Shown here: one piece after another, positions 1 to 6,143 of the stretch
Layout of the letters: each line of letters opens with the position of its first letter
How positions within the stretch are numbered: the stretch's first letter is position 1
Source of the DNA: DASVDK01 sp036381125 [NCBI: Thermodesulfobacteriota bacterium]
GTDB lineage: Bacteria > DASVDK01
NCBI GenBank assembly: GCA_036381125.1
Contig: DASVDK010000012.1
Coordinates: forward strand, 1-8,171
Reading direction: 5' to 3'
DNA: 8,171 nucleotides
Position numbers and translations under genes: made by a program
The notes under the pieces: model-generated
Database searches by the model: none
What the model saw: only the letters and a program-made list of their open reading frames with translations
What the model was told of the DNA's origin: nothing

Positions 1-1
1 C

Positions 2-1063
2 GCGCGGGAGGAGGTGCAGGAGCCGCCGGAGACCCTCGCCGGGGCCATCGAGGCGTCGAGGCGGCTCAAGGCCGGGTGGAGCGAGGAGGCCATCGAGGCG
101 CGGGCGGCACGCGCCGCGGACATGGCGCTCCGGGCGGGGACGACGGCCCTCCGGACGCACGTGGACGTCGACCCGTACATCGAGCTGCGCGGCTTCCGCG
201 CGCTGCTGCGGGTGCGCGAGCGGTTCCGGGATCGGCTGCGGATCCAGCTCGTCGCCTTCCCGCAGGAGGGGCTCGGCCCGGACGGCCGGGTCGAGGCGAT
301 GCTCCGGCGCGCGCTCGAGGAGGGGGCCGACGCCGTCGGCGGCATCCCCGCGCGCGAGCCGGACCCGGAGGCGCACGTCGACCGGATCTTCGCCCTGGCC
401 AGGGCCGCCGGCGTGGACGTCGACATGCACGTGGACGAGTCGGACGACCCGGCCGACCTCTCGATCCGTTACCTCGCCCGCAAGACGGCCGCCGAGGGGT
501 ACCAGGGCCGGGTCGTCGCCGGCCACTGCACCTCGCTCGCGGCAGTCCCGGCGGCGCTGCTCGACGCCGTCGCGGCCGAGGTGAGCGCGGCCGGCATCTC
601 GGTCGTCGCGCTCCCCTCCACGAACCTCTACCTCCAGGGACGCTCGGATCCGCCCCCGGTGCGCCGCGGGCTCACCCGGGTGCGCGAGCTGCTGGCGGCC
701 GGGGTCAACGTCACCTACGGGTCGGACAACATCCGCGACCCGTTCTCCCCGTTCGGGAACGCCCGGATGCTGGAGAGCGGGCTCCTCCTCGCGCACGCCG
801 CCTACATGGGGAGCCGCGACGACCTCGGGACCGTCGTCCGGATGGCGACGCGGCACGCCGCACGCGCCCTGCGTCTCGCCGACTACGGCCTCGAGGAGGG
901 ATGCCGGGCCGACCTGGTGGTGCTCGACGCCGATTCTCCGCAGGACGCGCTCGTCGGGCAGGCACGGCCGCTGTGGGTCGTCGCCCGAGGCAGACCGGTC
1001 GTCGGGGGTCGCGCCGGCGGCGGCTCGGCCGGCCGGCCCCACGACCACCGCGAGGACACATGA
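2..1063 (+). CDS. CodA/AtzC-type amidohydrolase (cytosine-deaminase-like), 5'-partial
   Basis: Metal-dependent amidohydrolase-superfamily enzyme, expected to deaminate or hydrolyse a nitrogen heterocycle in the cytoplasm. The frame is open to the left edge and the N-terminal HxH metal motif of strand 1 is missing, so the gene starts outside the window. The GTG at 14 directly abuts GGGAGGAG without spacing and is not a credible start. Numbering from that GTG, the matches to E. coli CodA run in order: RTHVDVD at 47-53, AFPQEG at 81-86 (substrate Gln84), HVDE at 139-142 (metal His139, catalytic Glu142), AGHCTS at 169-174 (His171), LQGRSDP and RRGLTRV at 207-223, and SDNIRDP at 237-243 (metal Asp238). 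CodA has HDD and a Trp just downstream of the metal Asp. Here these are Ser-Asp-Asn and Phe, and SDNIRD instead resembles AtzC (N-isopropylammelide amidohydrolase). The fold and chemistry are well supported, but cytosine as substrate is doubtful. The stop overlaps the next start (ATGA), so the two genes are probably translationally coupled. Confidence 0.88.
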   Translation, partial: AREEVQEPPETLAGAIEASRRLKAGWSEEAIEARAARAADMALRAGTTALRTHVDVDPYIELRGFRALLRVRERFRDRLRIQLVAFPQEGLGPDGRVEAMLRRALEEGADAVGGIPAREPDPEAHVDRIFALARAAGVDVDMHVDESDDPADLSIRYLARKTAAEGYQGRVVAGHCTSLAAVPAALLDAVAAEVSAAGISVVALPSTNLYLQGRSDPPPVRRGLTRVRELLAAGVNVTYGSDNIRDPFSPFGNARMLESGLLLAHAAYMGSRDDLGTVVRMATRHAARALRLADYGLEEGCRADLVVLDADSPQDALVGQARPLWVVARGRPVVGGRAGGGSAGRPHDHREDT

Positions 1064-2382
1064 CGGCTTCCGACGCACGCGACGGCCTCGTCTACCGCGT
1101 GGACGACGCACCGCGCTCCGTGGCGCACTGGTTCATCTACACGGGGCAGTGGGTCGTGACGATGGTCTATGCCGCCGTCTGGGGCTACGCCGTCGTCGGA
1201 CGGGGACTCGCACTCGAGGGCGCGGACCTGGTGAACTACATGGTCCGCATCGTGTTCCTGACCGGCATCTGCACCCTGGCCCAGGCGTCGGTGGGGCACC
1301 GGTTCGCCATGGTCTCCGGGCCGAACATCATCCCCTCGCTGGCCATCCTCGTCGCGGCCTCGTCCGGCGGCCGGGACTACGCGCTGCAGAGCTTCACCGC
1401 CCAGGCCGTCGCGGGGGTCGTCGTCCTGGCGCTCGCGCTGACCGGCGCCCTCCGCCTCATCGAGCGGGTCTTCAGCCCCCTGGTGCTCGGGGCGATGATC
1501 ACGACGGTGGGCCTCGCCGTGGCAGGCACGGGGCTCGAGCAGATGACCACGGACGGCTTCGGCTGGCCGTTCTGGGCAGCGCTGGGGCTGGCGCTGGGGG
1601 CCGTCCTCCTGTCGATCCGCGGCACGGGTGTCCCGGCCACGTTGCCGACGCTCCTCGTCATCGCCGGCGGGTACGTCGTCTTCGGCCTGGCGGGCGCCCT
1701 GGACACCGACCTCATCGCGCTCGCGCCGACCGTCACCTGGCCGCGGCCGTTCGCCTTCGGGCTCGCGATGCCGCCCTGGGACCTCACCGTCACGATGCTC
1801 GTCGTGGCCCTGATGTCCGCCTTGAACCTCTACGGCAACGTCCAGGGCTACGCCGCGGTCGTGGGGGAGACCGTGGACGCGGACCGCCGCGCGCGGGCGT
1901 TCACCGTGTTCGGCGCGATGGAGAACGTCCTCGCGGGCATCTTCGCCGTGCCGGCGTACGTGCCGTACGGCGAGAACATCGGCATCGTGATGCTCACACG
2001 CGTCGCGGCTCGGCTCTTCATCGTCGCCGCCGCGATCGTCTTCGCGGCCCTGGCCTTCATCGGCCCCGTCGCGGGGCTCATGGCGGCCATGCCGCTGCCG
2101 GTCTCGGGAGCCGTCCTGCTCGGCATCGCCTCCACCGTCATCGGCCTCGGCGCGCAGACGTGGCTCAAGGCCCCCCGGTTCGAGAGTCGGGAGATCGCCA
2201 TCGTCGGCTTCGCCGTGTTCCTCGCGCTGGGGCTTTCCCTGCTGCCGGAGGAGCGGTGGGAGGCGGCCCCGCGGCTCGTCGCGACCGTCTTCAGCAACCC
2301 CGTCGTCAGCGTCATCCTCTTCGTCGTGTGCCTGGAGCGGATTCTGCTCCCGCCGCGCGGAGGCCAACGCGACGCGTCATGA
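1060..2382 (+). CDS. NCS2-family (xanthine/uracil permease-type) membrane transporter
   Basis: A 440-residue inner-membrane permease of the nucleobase:cation symporter-2 (NCS2/UraA) family, presumably a proton- or sodium-coupled importer. The ATG lies inside the ATGA overlap with the amidohydrolase stop, with GAGGA at 1052-1056 as a close ribosome site. Hydrophobic segments fill nearly the whole length, which is normal for the family. The strongest family signature is VPYGENIGIVMLTR at 301-314, matching the UraA segment that carries substrate-binding Glu290 (Glu305 here), followed by the MPLPVSGAVLLG loop/helix at 344-355. The GPNIIPSL segment at 87-94 matches the TM3 half-helix. Two family hallmarks are altered: the TM1 Gln-His pair reads Gln-Trp (30-31), and the position aligning by eye with UraA Glu241 is Asn260 within GNVQGY. 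This suggests a substrate other than uracil. Its position between a deaminase and a biuret-type hydrolase implies it imports the compound they degrade. Confidence 0.88.
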   Translation: MTASDARDGLVYRVDDAPRSVAHWFIYTGQWVVTMVYAAVWGYAVVGRGLALEGADLVNYMVRIVFLTGICTLAQASVGHRFAMVSGPNIIPSLAILVAASSGGRDYALQSFTAQAVAGVVVLALALTGALRLIERVFSPLVLGAMITTVGLAVAGTGLEQMTTDGFGWPFWAALGLALGAVLLSIRGTGVPATLPTLLVIAGGYVVFGLAGALDTDLIALAPTVTWPRPFAFGLAMPPWDLTVTMLVVALMSALNLYGNVQGYAAVVGETVDADRRARAFTVFGAMENVLAGIFAVPAYVPYGENIGIVMLTRVAARLFIVAAAIVFAALAFIGPVAGLMAAMPLPVSGAVLLGIASTVIGLGAQTWLKAPRFESREIAIVGFAVFLALGLSLLPEERWEAAPRLVATVFSNPVVSVILFVVCLERILLPPRGGQRDAS

Positions 2383-2390
2383 CCGCTCGC

Positions 2391-2411
2391 GCGCGGGGTG
2401 CGCCCCCGCGC
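2391..2411 (+). promoter_or_regulatory. Perfect 8-bp GC hairpin upstream of the hydrolase gene
   Basis: GCGCGGGG (2391-2398) pairs perfectly with CCCCGCGC (2404-2411) around a 5-nt loop, TGCGC. It sits 8 nt after the permease stop and 10 nt before the Shine-Dalgarno of the next gene. No T-run follows, so it is not a classical intrinsic terminator. It could stabilise a processed mRNA end, attenuate transcription or tune translation. In DNA this GC-rich some chance stems are expected, so function is unproven. Confidence 0.35.
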
Positions 2412-2421
2412 CCGCCTACAC

Positions 2422-2427
2422 AGGAGG
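2422..2427 (+). promoter_or_regulatory. Consensus Shine-Dalgarno of the cysteine hydrolase gene
   Basis: AGGAGG lies 6 nt before the ATG at 2434. It decides the start against the in-frame GTG at 2398, which falls at the end of the left hairpin arm and has no ribosome site. It is the strongest ribosome site on the plus strand, so this gene may be translated more strongly than the two before it. Confidence 0.75.
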
Positions 2428-2433
2428 ACCGCC

Positions 2434-3387
2434 ATGAGCATGCCCGAAGCCGGACTCAAGCCGGCGCGAGACGTCGGCAAGGCCGAGGATCAGCCCGGAG
2501 CCGACCGCCCGAAGCTCCGCAACTACGAAGCGTTCATGGACCAGACGCGCCAGCAGGTGCTGGCCCGCGTGCAGGAGGCCTACGACCGGTTCCTGAAGAC
2601 GCGGGTGTGGGAGGTCCCCCAGTGGCTCTACGGGAAGCCGAAGGGGACCCTCTTCCAGGTCGAGGTCGAGGACAACCCGACGTTCGGCGAGACCGCCTGG
2701 CTCCAGTTCGACTCGGCCCGCACGGCGTTCGTCGTCATCGACATGCAGATCGACTTCGCCGGGAAGAACGGGTACGTGGACGTCATGGGCTACGACCTCG
2801 AGCTCACCGCCGCGGCGATCGCCCCCATCAAGAAGTGTCTGGACGCCGTCCGGGGCACCGACATCGAGATCGTGCACACCCGCGAGGGCCATCTGCCGGA
2901 CCTCTCCGACGCGCCGTTCAACAAGATCCTGCGCAGCAAGGTCATCGGCAAGGGGGTCGGCATCGGCGAGCAGCCCGAGGGGGGCATGGGGCGCCTGCTC
3001 ACCCGCGGCGAGCCCAACTGGGACATCGTGCCCGAACTCTATCCGAAGCCCGGCGAGGTCATCGTCGACAAGGCGGGCAAGGGCGTCCAGGGAAGCAGCA
3101 CGTTCTTCATGCAGTTGCAGAACCTGGACGTCACCCACCTCGTCATCACGGGCATCACGACGGACGTCTGCGTGAACACGATCATGACCGAGGCGAACGA
3201 CCTCGGCTACTGGTGCCTGCTCCTGAAGGACTGCACCGGCGCCACGCTGGAGAGCAACAAGGAGGCGACGATCACGCAGACGAAGATGCAGGGCGGCGTG
3301 TTCGGCTGGGTGTCCGACTCCGAGCGCTTCCTGAAGGGGCTCCGGGACGCGGGGATCACACCCGGCGGCGAGCACAGGATCTACTAG
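2434..3387 (+). CDS. Isochorismatase-family cysteine hydrolase, biuret/triuret-hydrolase-like
   Basis: A 317-residue cytoplasmic cysteine hydrolase that should cleave a C-N bond in a ureide-type substrate and release ammonia. The catalytic triad is visible: Asp103 in VVIDMQIDF (100-108), Lys213 in IVDKAGKG (210-217) and Cys246 in GITTDVCVNT (240-249). The 33-residue Lys-Cys spacing equals that of BiuH from Rhizobium (K142, C175) as I recall it. Further BiuH-like blocks are GYVDVMGYDL (113-122), HTREGH (148-153), LTRGEPNWDIVPELYP (189-204) and KMQGGVFG (284-291). Phe108 and Gln286 fall at the offsets of BiuH Phe41 and Gln215, reported biuret-contact residues. RutB, the ureidoacrylate hydrolase, matches less well. 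The protein is longer than the usual 220-240 residues because of about 67 extra N-terminal residues (1-67), disordered to about 28 and then probably helical (30-57). The family is firm; biuret or triuret as substrate is inferred from motif recall. It follows the permease by 51 nt and is probably in the same transcript. Confidence 0.9.
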   Translation: MSMPEAGLKPARDVGKAEDQPGADRPKLRNYEAFMDQTRQQVLARVQEAYDRFLKTRVWEVPQWLYGKPKGTLFQVEVEDNPTFGETAWLQFDSARTAFVVIDMQIDFAGKNGYVDVMGYDLELTAAAIAPIKKCLDAVRGTDIEIVHTREGHLPDLSDAPFNKILRSKVIGKGVGIGEQPEGGMGRLLTRGEPNWDIVPELYPKPGEVIVDKAGKGVQGSSTFFMQLQNLDVTHLVITGITTDVCVNTIMTEANDLGYWCLLLKDCTGATLESNKEATITQTKMQGGVFGWVSDSERFLKGLRDAGITPGGEHRIY

Positions 3388-3389
3388 GA

Positions 3390-3402
3390 GCCGCCCGGCG
3401 GC
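3390..3402. terminator. Possible small hairpin between convergent genes
   Basis: GCCGC-CCG-GCGGC forms a 5-bp stem with a 3-nt loop, starting 2 nt after the hydrolase stop and 18 nt from the stop of the opposing gene. Only 33 nt separate the two stops, so any bidirectional termination signal must lie here or inside the coding ends. No T-run is present on either strand; this is a weak candidate only. Confidence 0.2.
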
Positions 3403-3420
3403 CGATCCCCGCGCGCCCTC

Positions 3421-5169
3421 CTACCAGGCCAGGGCGTACGCCTCGCGGCGGGGGTCGGCGCCGGCGTGGAGGAGCCCGGTCGCGGGATCGCGCAGGACTG
3501 CGCAGACGCCGCCGCTCGTCCAGGGCCGGACCGGCCAGCGCTGCACGTCGTGGCCCAGGGCGGCGAGGGCCGACGCGGTCTCGGCCGGGATCTCCGCCTC
3601 GAGGTAGAGACGGCCCGGCGCGTAGTCGTGGGGCGCGAAGGAGTTGGGGAAGCTGAACGTCCCGAACCGCGGCGCCTCGATCGCCTGCTGGACCGCCATG
3701 CCGAACGCGTGGAGGTTGAGCAGCACCTGGAGCATGGCCTGGCACTGGATGTCGCCCCCCGGCGTGCCGAAGGCGAGGTGGAAACGGCCTTCGCGAAGGA
3801 CGAGGCCCGGGGTCGGCGTGAGCCGCGGCCGCTTGCCGGGGCGGACCGACGCGGGATGCTTCGGATCGAGGCGCGACTGGCTGCCCCGCGAGGAGACGGC
3901 GAGCCCGGTGCCCGGGACGATCGGCGTGTCGAAGGCGCTGTCGCTCAACGTCGCCGAGTAGGCGTTGCCGTGGCGGTCGACGACGCAGCCGTAGATCGTG
4001 TCGGGCGAGGCCGGCGCGGCGCGCCGGCCGCCCGGCCGCCCCGGCGGCGTCCCGCCGGCCCGGCCGGCGCCCGGCGGATCCCCGGGATCGGGCATCCGGC
4101 CGAAGGCGCGGCCGGGGTCGATCCGCGCCCGCTGCCGGGCCGCGTAGTCGGCCGAGAGGAGCCCGGCCACCGGCACGTCGACGAAGGCCGGGTCGCCGAC
4201 GTACGCCTCGCGGTCGGCGAAGGCGAGGTTCAGCGCCTCGGCCACGGTGTGCAGGTAGGCGGGCGAGTTGTGGCCGAGGGCCGCGAGGTCGACGCCGTCG
4301 AGGATGGCCAGCGCTTCGAGCAGCGTGATCCCCTGGCACCAGACGTCGCAGGCGTGCACCTCGAGGCCGCGCCACCTCACGCGGATGCTGTCCTCGACCG
4401 GGCAGGCGAAGCCGGCGAGGTCCGCCGCCGCGAGGAAGCCCCCCTCGCGCGCGTGGTAGGCGACGATCGCCTCGGCGACCGGGCCCCGGTAGAACGCGTC
4501 GTGCACGGCCGCGAGCCGGGCGTCTCGATCGCCCCGCGCGTGCCGCTCCGCGTCGATCAGGCGGTCGATCGTCCGCGCGAGGTCGGGCTGGCGGAAGACC
4601 TCCCCCACGGCCGGCGTCCGGCCGCCCGGGCGGAAGATGCGCGCGTTCTCGGGGTAGCGGCCGAGGCGGGCCGCGTTGCGCTCGATGCCGGCCGCGAGGA
4701 GGGGGTACATGGCGAAGCCGTCCCGGGCCAGCTCGAGCGCCGGCGTGGCCGCCTCCTCGAAGCTGATCGTGCCGAAGCGGCGCAGCGCCTCGATGTGGGT
4801 TGCCGGCGCCGCGGGGACCACCGTCCGGAGGATCCCCTCGGGGACGCTCGCGCCGCCGACCGCGGCGAGGCGGGCCACGTCCGTGGCGGCAGGCCAGTAT
4901 CCGAGCCCGGCGAGGCTCACGACGCGCGACTCGCGCGCCAGGTAGATCAGCGTCGGCGCGACCCCGGCGAACGACACGATGTCGGGCTGGAGCACGGCGA
5001 GCGCCATCGAGGCCGTCACGCCGGCGTCGACCGCGTTGCCGCCCCGGTCGAGCACCCGCATCGCCGCGACCGTGGCGAGGTAGTGGCCGGTCGAGGCCGC
5101 CTGATGGCGGCCCACCACCGTCGGCCGGTCGCTCGGCCGCGCCCGCTCCGCGACGGTTCCCTGTCGCAT
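3421..5169 (-). CDS. Gamma-glutamyltransferase-fold Ntn hydrolase, probably a non-glutathione amidase
   Basis: A 582-residue GGT-family N-terminal-nucleophile hydrolase, made as a proenzyme that cuts itself into large and small subunits. Start chosen at the ATG with AGGAGG 5 nt upstream; a longer in-frame extension would run through the permease gene and is a shadow. There is no signal peptide, so it is likely cytoplasmic, unlike periplasmic GGTs. Family blocks in order: GGNAVDAGVTASMALAV (43-59), RFGTISFEEAATPALELARDGF region (131-152), ALNLAFADREAYVGDP (312-327), and the processing site DTIYGCVVDRHGNAYS (390-405), where Thr391 aligns with the E. coli nucleophile although the next residues, usually Thr-His, are Ile-Tyr. 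GTPGG (468-472) keeps the oxyanion glycines. The REMAP-type Arg block and the paired serines of SSM(S/A)PT are absent (PRLTPTP at 448-454), so gamma-glutamyl recognition is probably lost. The nearest functional analogue I can suggest is the oxamate amidohydrolase HpxW. It lies downstream of an ABC importer. Confidence 0.87.
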   Translation of the reverse strand: MRQGTVAERARPSDRPTVVGRHQAASTGHYLATVAAMRVLDRGGNAVDAGVTASMALAVLQPDIVSFAGVAPTLIYLARESRVVSLAGLGYWPAATDVARLAAVGGASVPEGILRTVVPAAPATHIEALRRFGTISFEEAATPALELARDGFAMYPLLAAGIERNAARLGRYPENARIFRPGGRTPAVGEVFRQPDLARTIDRLIDAERHARGDRDARLAAVHDAFYRGPVAEAIVAYHAREGGFLAAADLAGFACPVEDSIRVRWRGLEVHACDVWCQGITLLEALAILDGVDLAALGHNSPAYLHTVAEALNLAFADREAYVGDPAFVDVPVAGLLSADYAARQRARIDPGRAFGRMPDPGDPPGAGRAGGTPPGRPGGRRAAPASPDTIYGCVVDRHGNAYSATLSDSAFDTPIVPGTGLAVSSRGSQSRLDPKHPASVRPGKRPRLTPTPGLVLREGRFHLAFGTPGGDIQCQAMLQVLLNLHAFGMAVQQAIEAPRFGTFSFPNSFAPHDYAPGRLYLEAEIPAETASALAALGHDVQRWPVRPWTSGGVCAVLRDPATGLLHAGADPRREAYALAW

Positions 5170-5174
5170 GTCTG

Positions 5175-5180
5175 CCTCCT
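5175..5180 (-). promoter_or_regulatory. Shine-Dalgarno of the GGT-fold hydrolase
   Basis: Read on the minus strand, AGGAGG lies 5 nt before the ATG at 5169 and fixes the start of the hydrolase. It is the only consensus ribosome site on the minus strand; the overlapped ABC genes have weaker GGGG-type sites. Confidence 0.7.
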
Positions 5181-5236
5181 CGAACGCGCCACCGAATGGG
5201 CGCGCCTCGTCCTTCTCCAATGGCCGGCAGGGGCCT

Positions 5237-5251
5237 CCCGCCTGCGGCGGG
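5237..5251. other. 6-bp GC hairpin within the 185-nt spacer 5170-5354
   Basis: CCCGCC-TGC-GGCGGG is a perfect 6-bp stem with a 3-nt loop. It sits about 100 nt after the permease stop and about 70 nt before the GGT-fold start, in the only sizeable gap of the minus-strand cluster. No T-run follows on the minus strand. The spacer otherwise shows no convincing -35/-10 pair, no short gene with a ribosome site, and no tRNA. Its length, compared with the 4-14 nt overlaps upstream, suggests the hydrolase may be expressed partly independently of the transporter. Confidence 0.25.
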
Positions 5252-5317
5252 GACCCATCGAGCGGGGATGGCGCGCCCCGCCGGCCCTCGACTCCACCCT
5301 GTTCGGCCGAGACGCCG

Positions 5318-5340
5318 GGAAAATGGAAAGGCCTGACCCC
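5318..5340. repeat. Candidate dispersed-repeat remnant (AAAGGCCTGACCCC-type motif)
   Basis: The stretch containing AATGGAAAGGCCTGACCCC (5322-5340) has an A-rich half unlike the surrounding very GC-rich DNA and carries an AGGCCT palindrome. From memory, similar GGGGTCAG-type phrases recur in intergenic regions of several high-GC environmental genomes, sometimes near IS200-like/REP-associated transposases. Only one copy is present in this window, so repeat status is inference. It lies 14 nt past the permease stop. Confidence 0.3.
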
Positions 5341-5354
5341 ACTCGAGGCAGATC

Positions 5355-6143
5355 CTACCGCCGAACCAGCCGGCCGAACCCCACGATCCGCTCGATGATG
5401 ACGACGGCCACGACGATCAGCGCCACCTGGATCGCCGAGGCGGCCGCGATGACGAGCTGGTCGCCCGGGAACTGGAGGTGGCTCAGGACCTCGATGGGCA
5501 GCGTCGTCGCGCCCGGCCCGGTCAGGAAGAGGTCCGCGTTCACCTCGCCGAACGACACGATGAAGGCGAAGAGTCCGCCCGCGACCACGCCGGGCCAGAC
5601 CAGCGGCAGCGTCACGAGGACGAACGTCCGGATGGGGCCGGCGCCGAGGCTCGCGGCCGCCTCCTCGATGGCGCGGTCGAAGGCGAGGAGGCTCGCGAGG
5701 GTCGAGCGGAAGCAGTAGGGGACCCCGATCAGGATGTGCGCCACGACGAGCGCCAGGACGCTCGGCATCCCGATGGCCCGGAAGAAGATGAGGAGCGCCA
5801 GGCCGAGGATGATCGTCGGGAAGACGAGCGGCGCGAGGAACATCCCCTGGAGCGCCGGACCGGAGCGGCTGCGCTCGCGGCCGACGAAGAGGGCGCCGAG
5901 CGTGCCGAGGAGCGACGCGGCGAGGCTCGAGACCACGCCGATCTCCAGGCTGAAGGCGAAGGCGCCGGTGAGCCCCTCGGAGCCGAAGAAGTCCCGGTAC
6001 CACCGCAGGGAGAGGCCGGGCGGCGGGAACGCGAAGCTGTCGACCGACGAGAAGGAGATGACGAGCACCACCACGATGGGGGCGAGGACCACGACGAACG
6101 CCACGGCGGTGGCGAGGTAGAGCGCGAGGGCGACCGCCGTCAT
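5355..6143 (-). CDS. ABC transporter permease, PotC/FbpB-type (second permease)
   Basis: A 262-residue inner-membrane subunit of an ABC importer of the polyamine/opine/phosphonate/iron class (PotC-like, BPD_transp_1 fold). About six hydrophobic segments are seen at roughly 6-31, 62-88, 100-122, 128-150, 185-205 and 230-250. The cytoplasmic EAA loop that docks on the ATPase is at 160-184 (EEAAASLGAGPIRTFVLVTL, then PLVWPG). The WYRDFF segment at 48-53 after the first helix is typical of PotC-type permeases. The ATG overlaps the stop of the upstream permease by ATGA, so the two are translationally coupled. GCAGGGGCG, 6 nt upstream of the ATG, probably serves as ribosome site; the same 9-mer precedes the ATPase gene. 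The length is normal for the family. Substrate cannot be read from the permease; polyamine is only one option among many for this class. Confidence 0.92.
   Translation of the reverse strand: MTAVALALYLATAVAFVVVLAPIVVVLVISFSSVDSFAFPPPGLSLRWYRDFFGSEGLTGAFAFSLEIGVVSSLAASLLGTLGALFVGRERSRSGPALQGMFLAPLVFPTIILGLALLIFFRAIGMPSVLALVVAHILIGVPYCFRSTLASLLAFDRAIEEAAASLGAGPIRTFVLVTLPLVWPGVVAGGLFAFIVSFGEVNADLFLTGPGATTLPIEVLSHLQFPGDQLVIAAASAIQVALIVVAVVIIERIVGFGRLVRR

Noticed and set aside
883-2367. Minus-strand open frame of 494 codons opposite the NCS2 permease
   Set aside because: Highly charged antisense translation of a membrane protein gene, a typical GC-driven shadow.
2379-2433. Possible small gene starting at the ATG overlapping the permease stop (2379)
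   Set aside because: No ribosome site, and the frame simply continues as an Arg/Pro-rich shadow through the hydrolase gene.
2434-3387. Annotation as RutB (ureidoacrylate amidohydrolase) of a Rut pyrimidine pathway
   Set aside because: BiuH-type blocks fit better, and no other rut gene is visible; the NCS2 gene is not clearly RutG.
1149-3656. Long plus-strand open frame of 835 codons
   Set aside because: Arg/Gly/His-rich translation with no domain, spanning the well-supported permease and hydrolase genes in another frame; it is a high-GC shadow.
3421-5169. Annotation as a true glutathione hydrolase/gamma-glutamyltransferase
   Set aside because: The glutamyl-binding Arg block and paired serines are missing and there is no export signal; only the fold and nucleophile are retained.
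5198-5278. GGGCGCGCC / GGCGCGCCC inverted repeat in the spacer
   Set aside because: The 8-bp core is self-palindromic and common in such GC-rich DNA; the 63-nt separation gives no obvious structure.
3466-5718. Long plus-strand open frame opposite the GGT-fold gene and permease
   Set aside because: Low-complexity Arg/Glu/Asp-rich translation antisense to two clear genes; no family motif.
5170-6003. In-frame 278-codon upstream extension of the GGT-fold hydrolase
   Set aside because: It runs antiparallel in composition to nothing known, crosses the PotC-type permease in the wrong frame, and the ATG at 5169 has a consensus ribosome site and family similarity starting soon after it.
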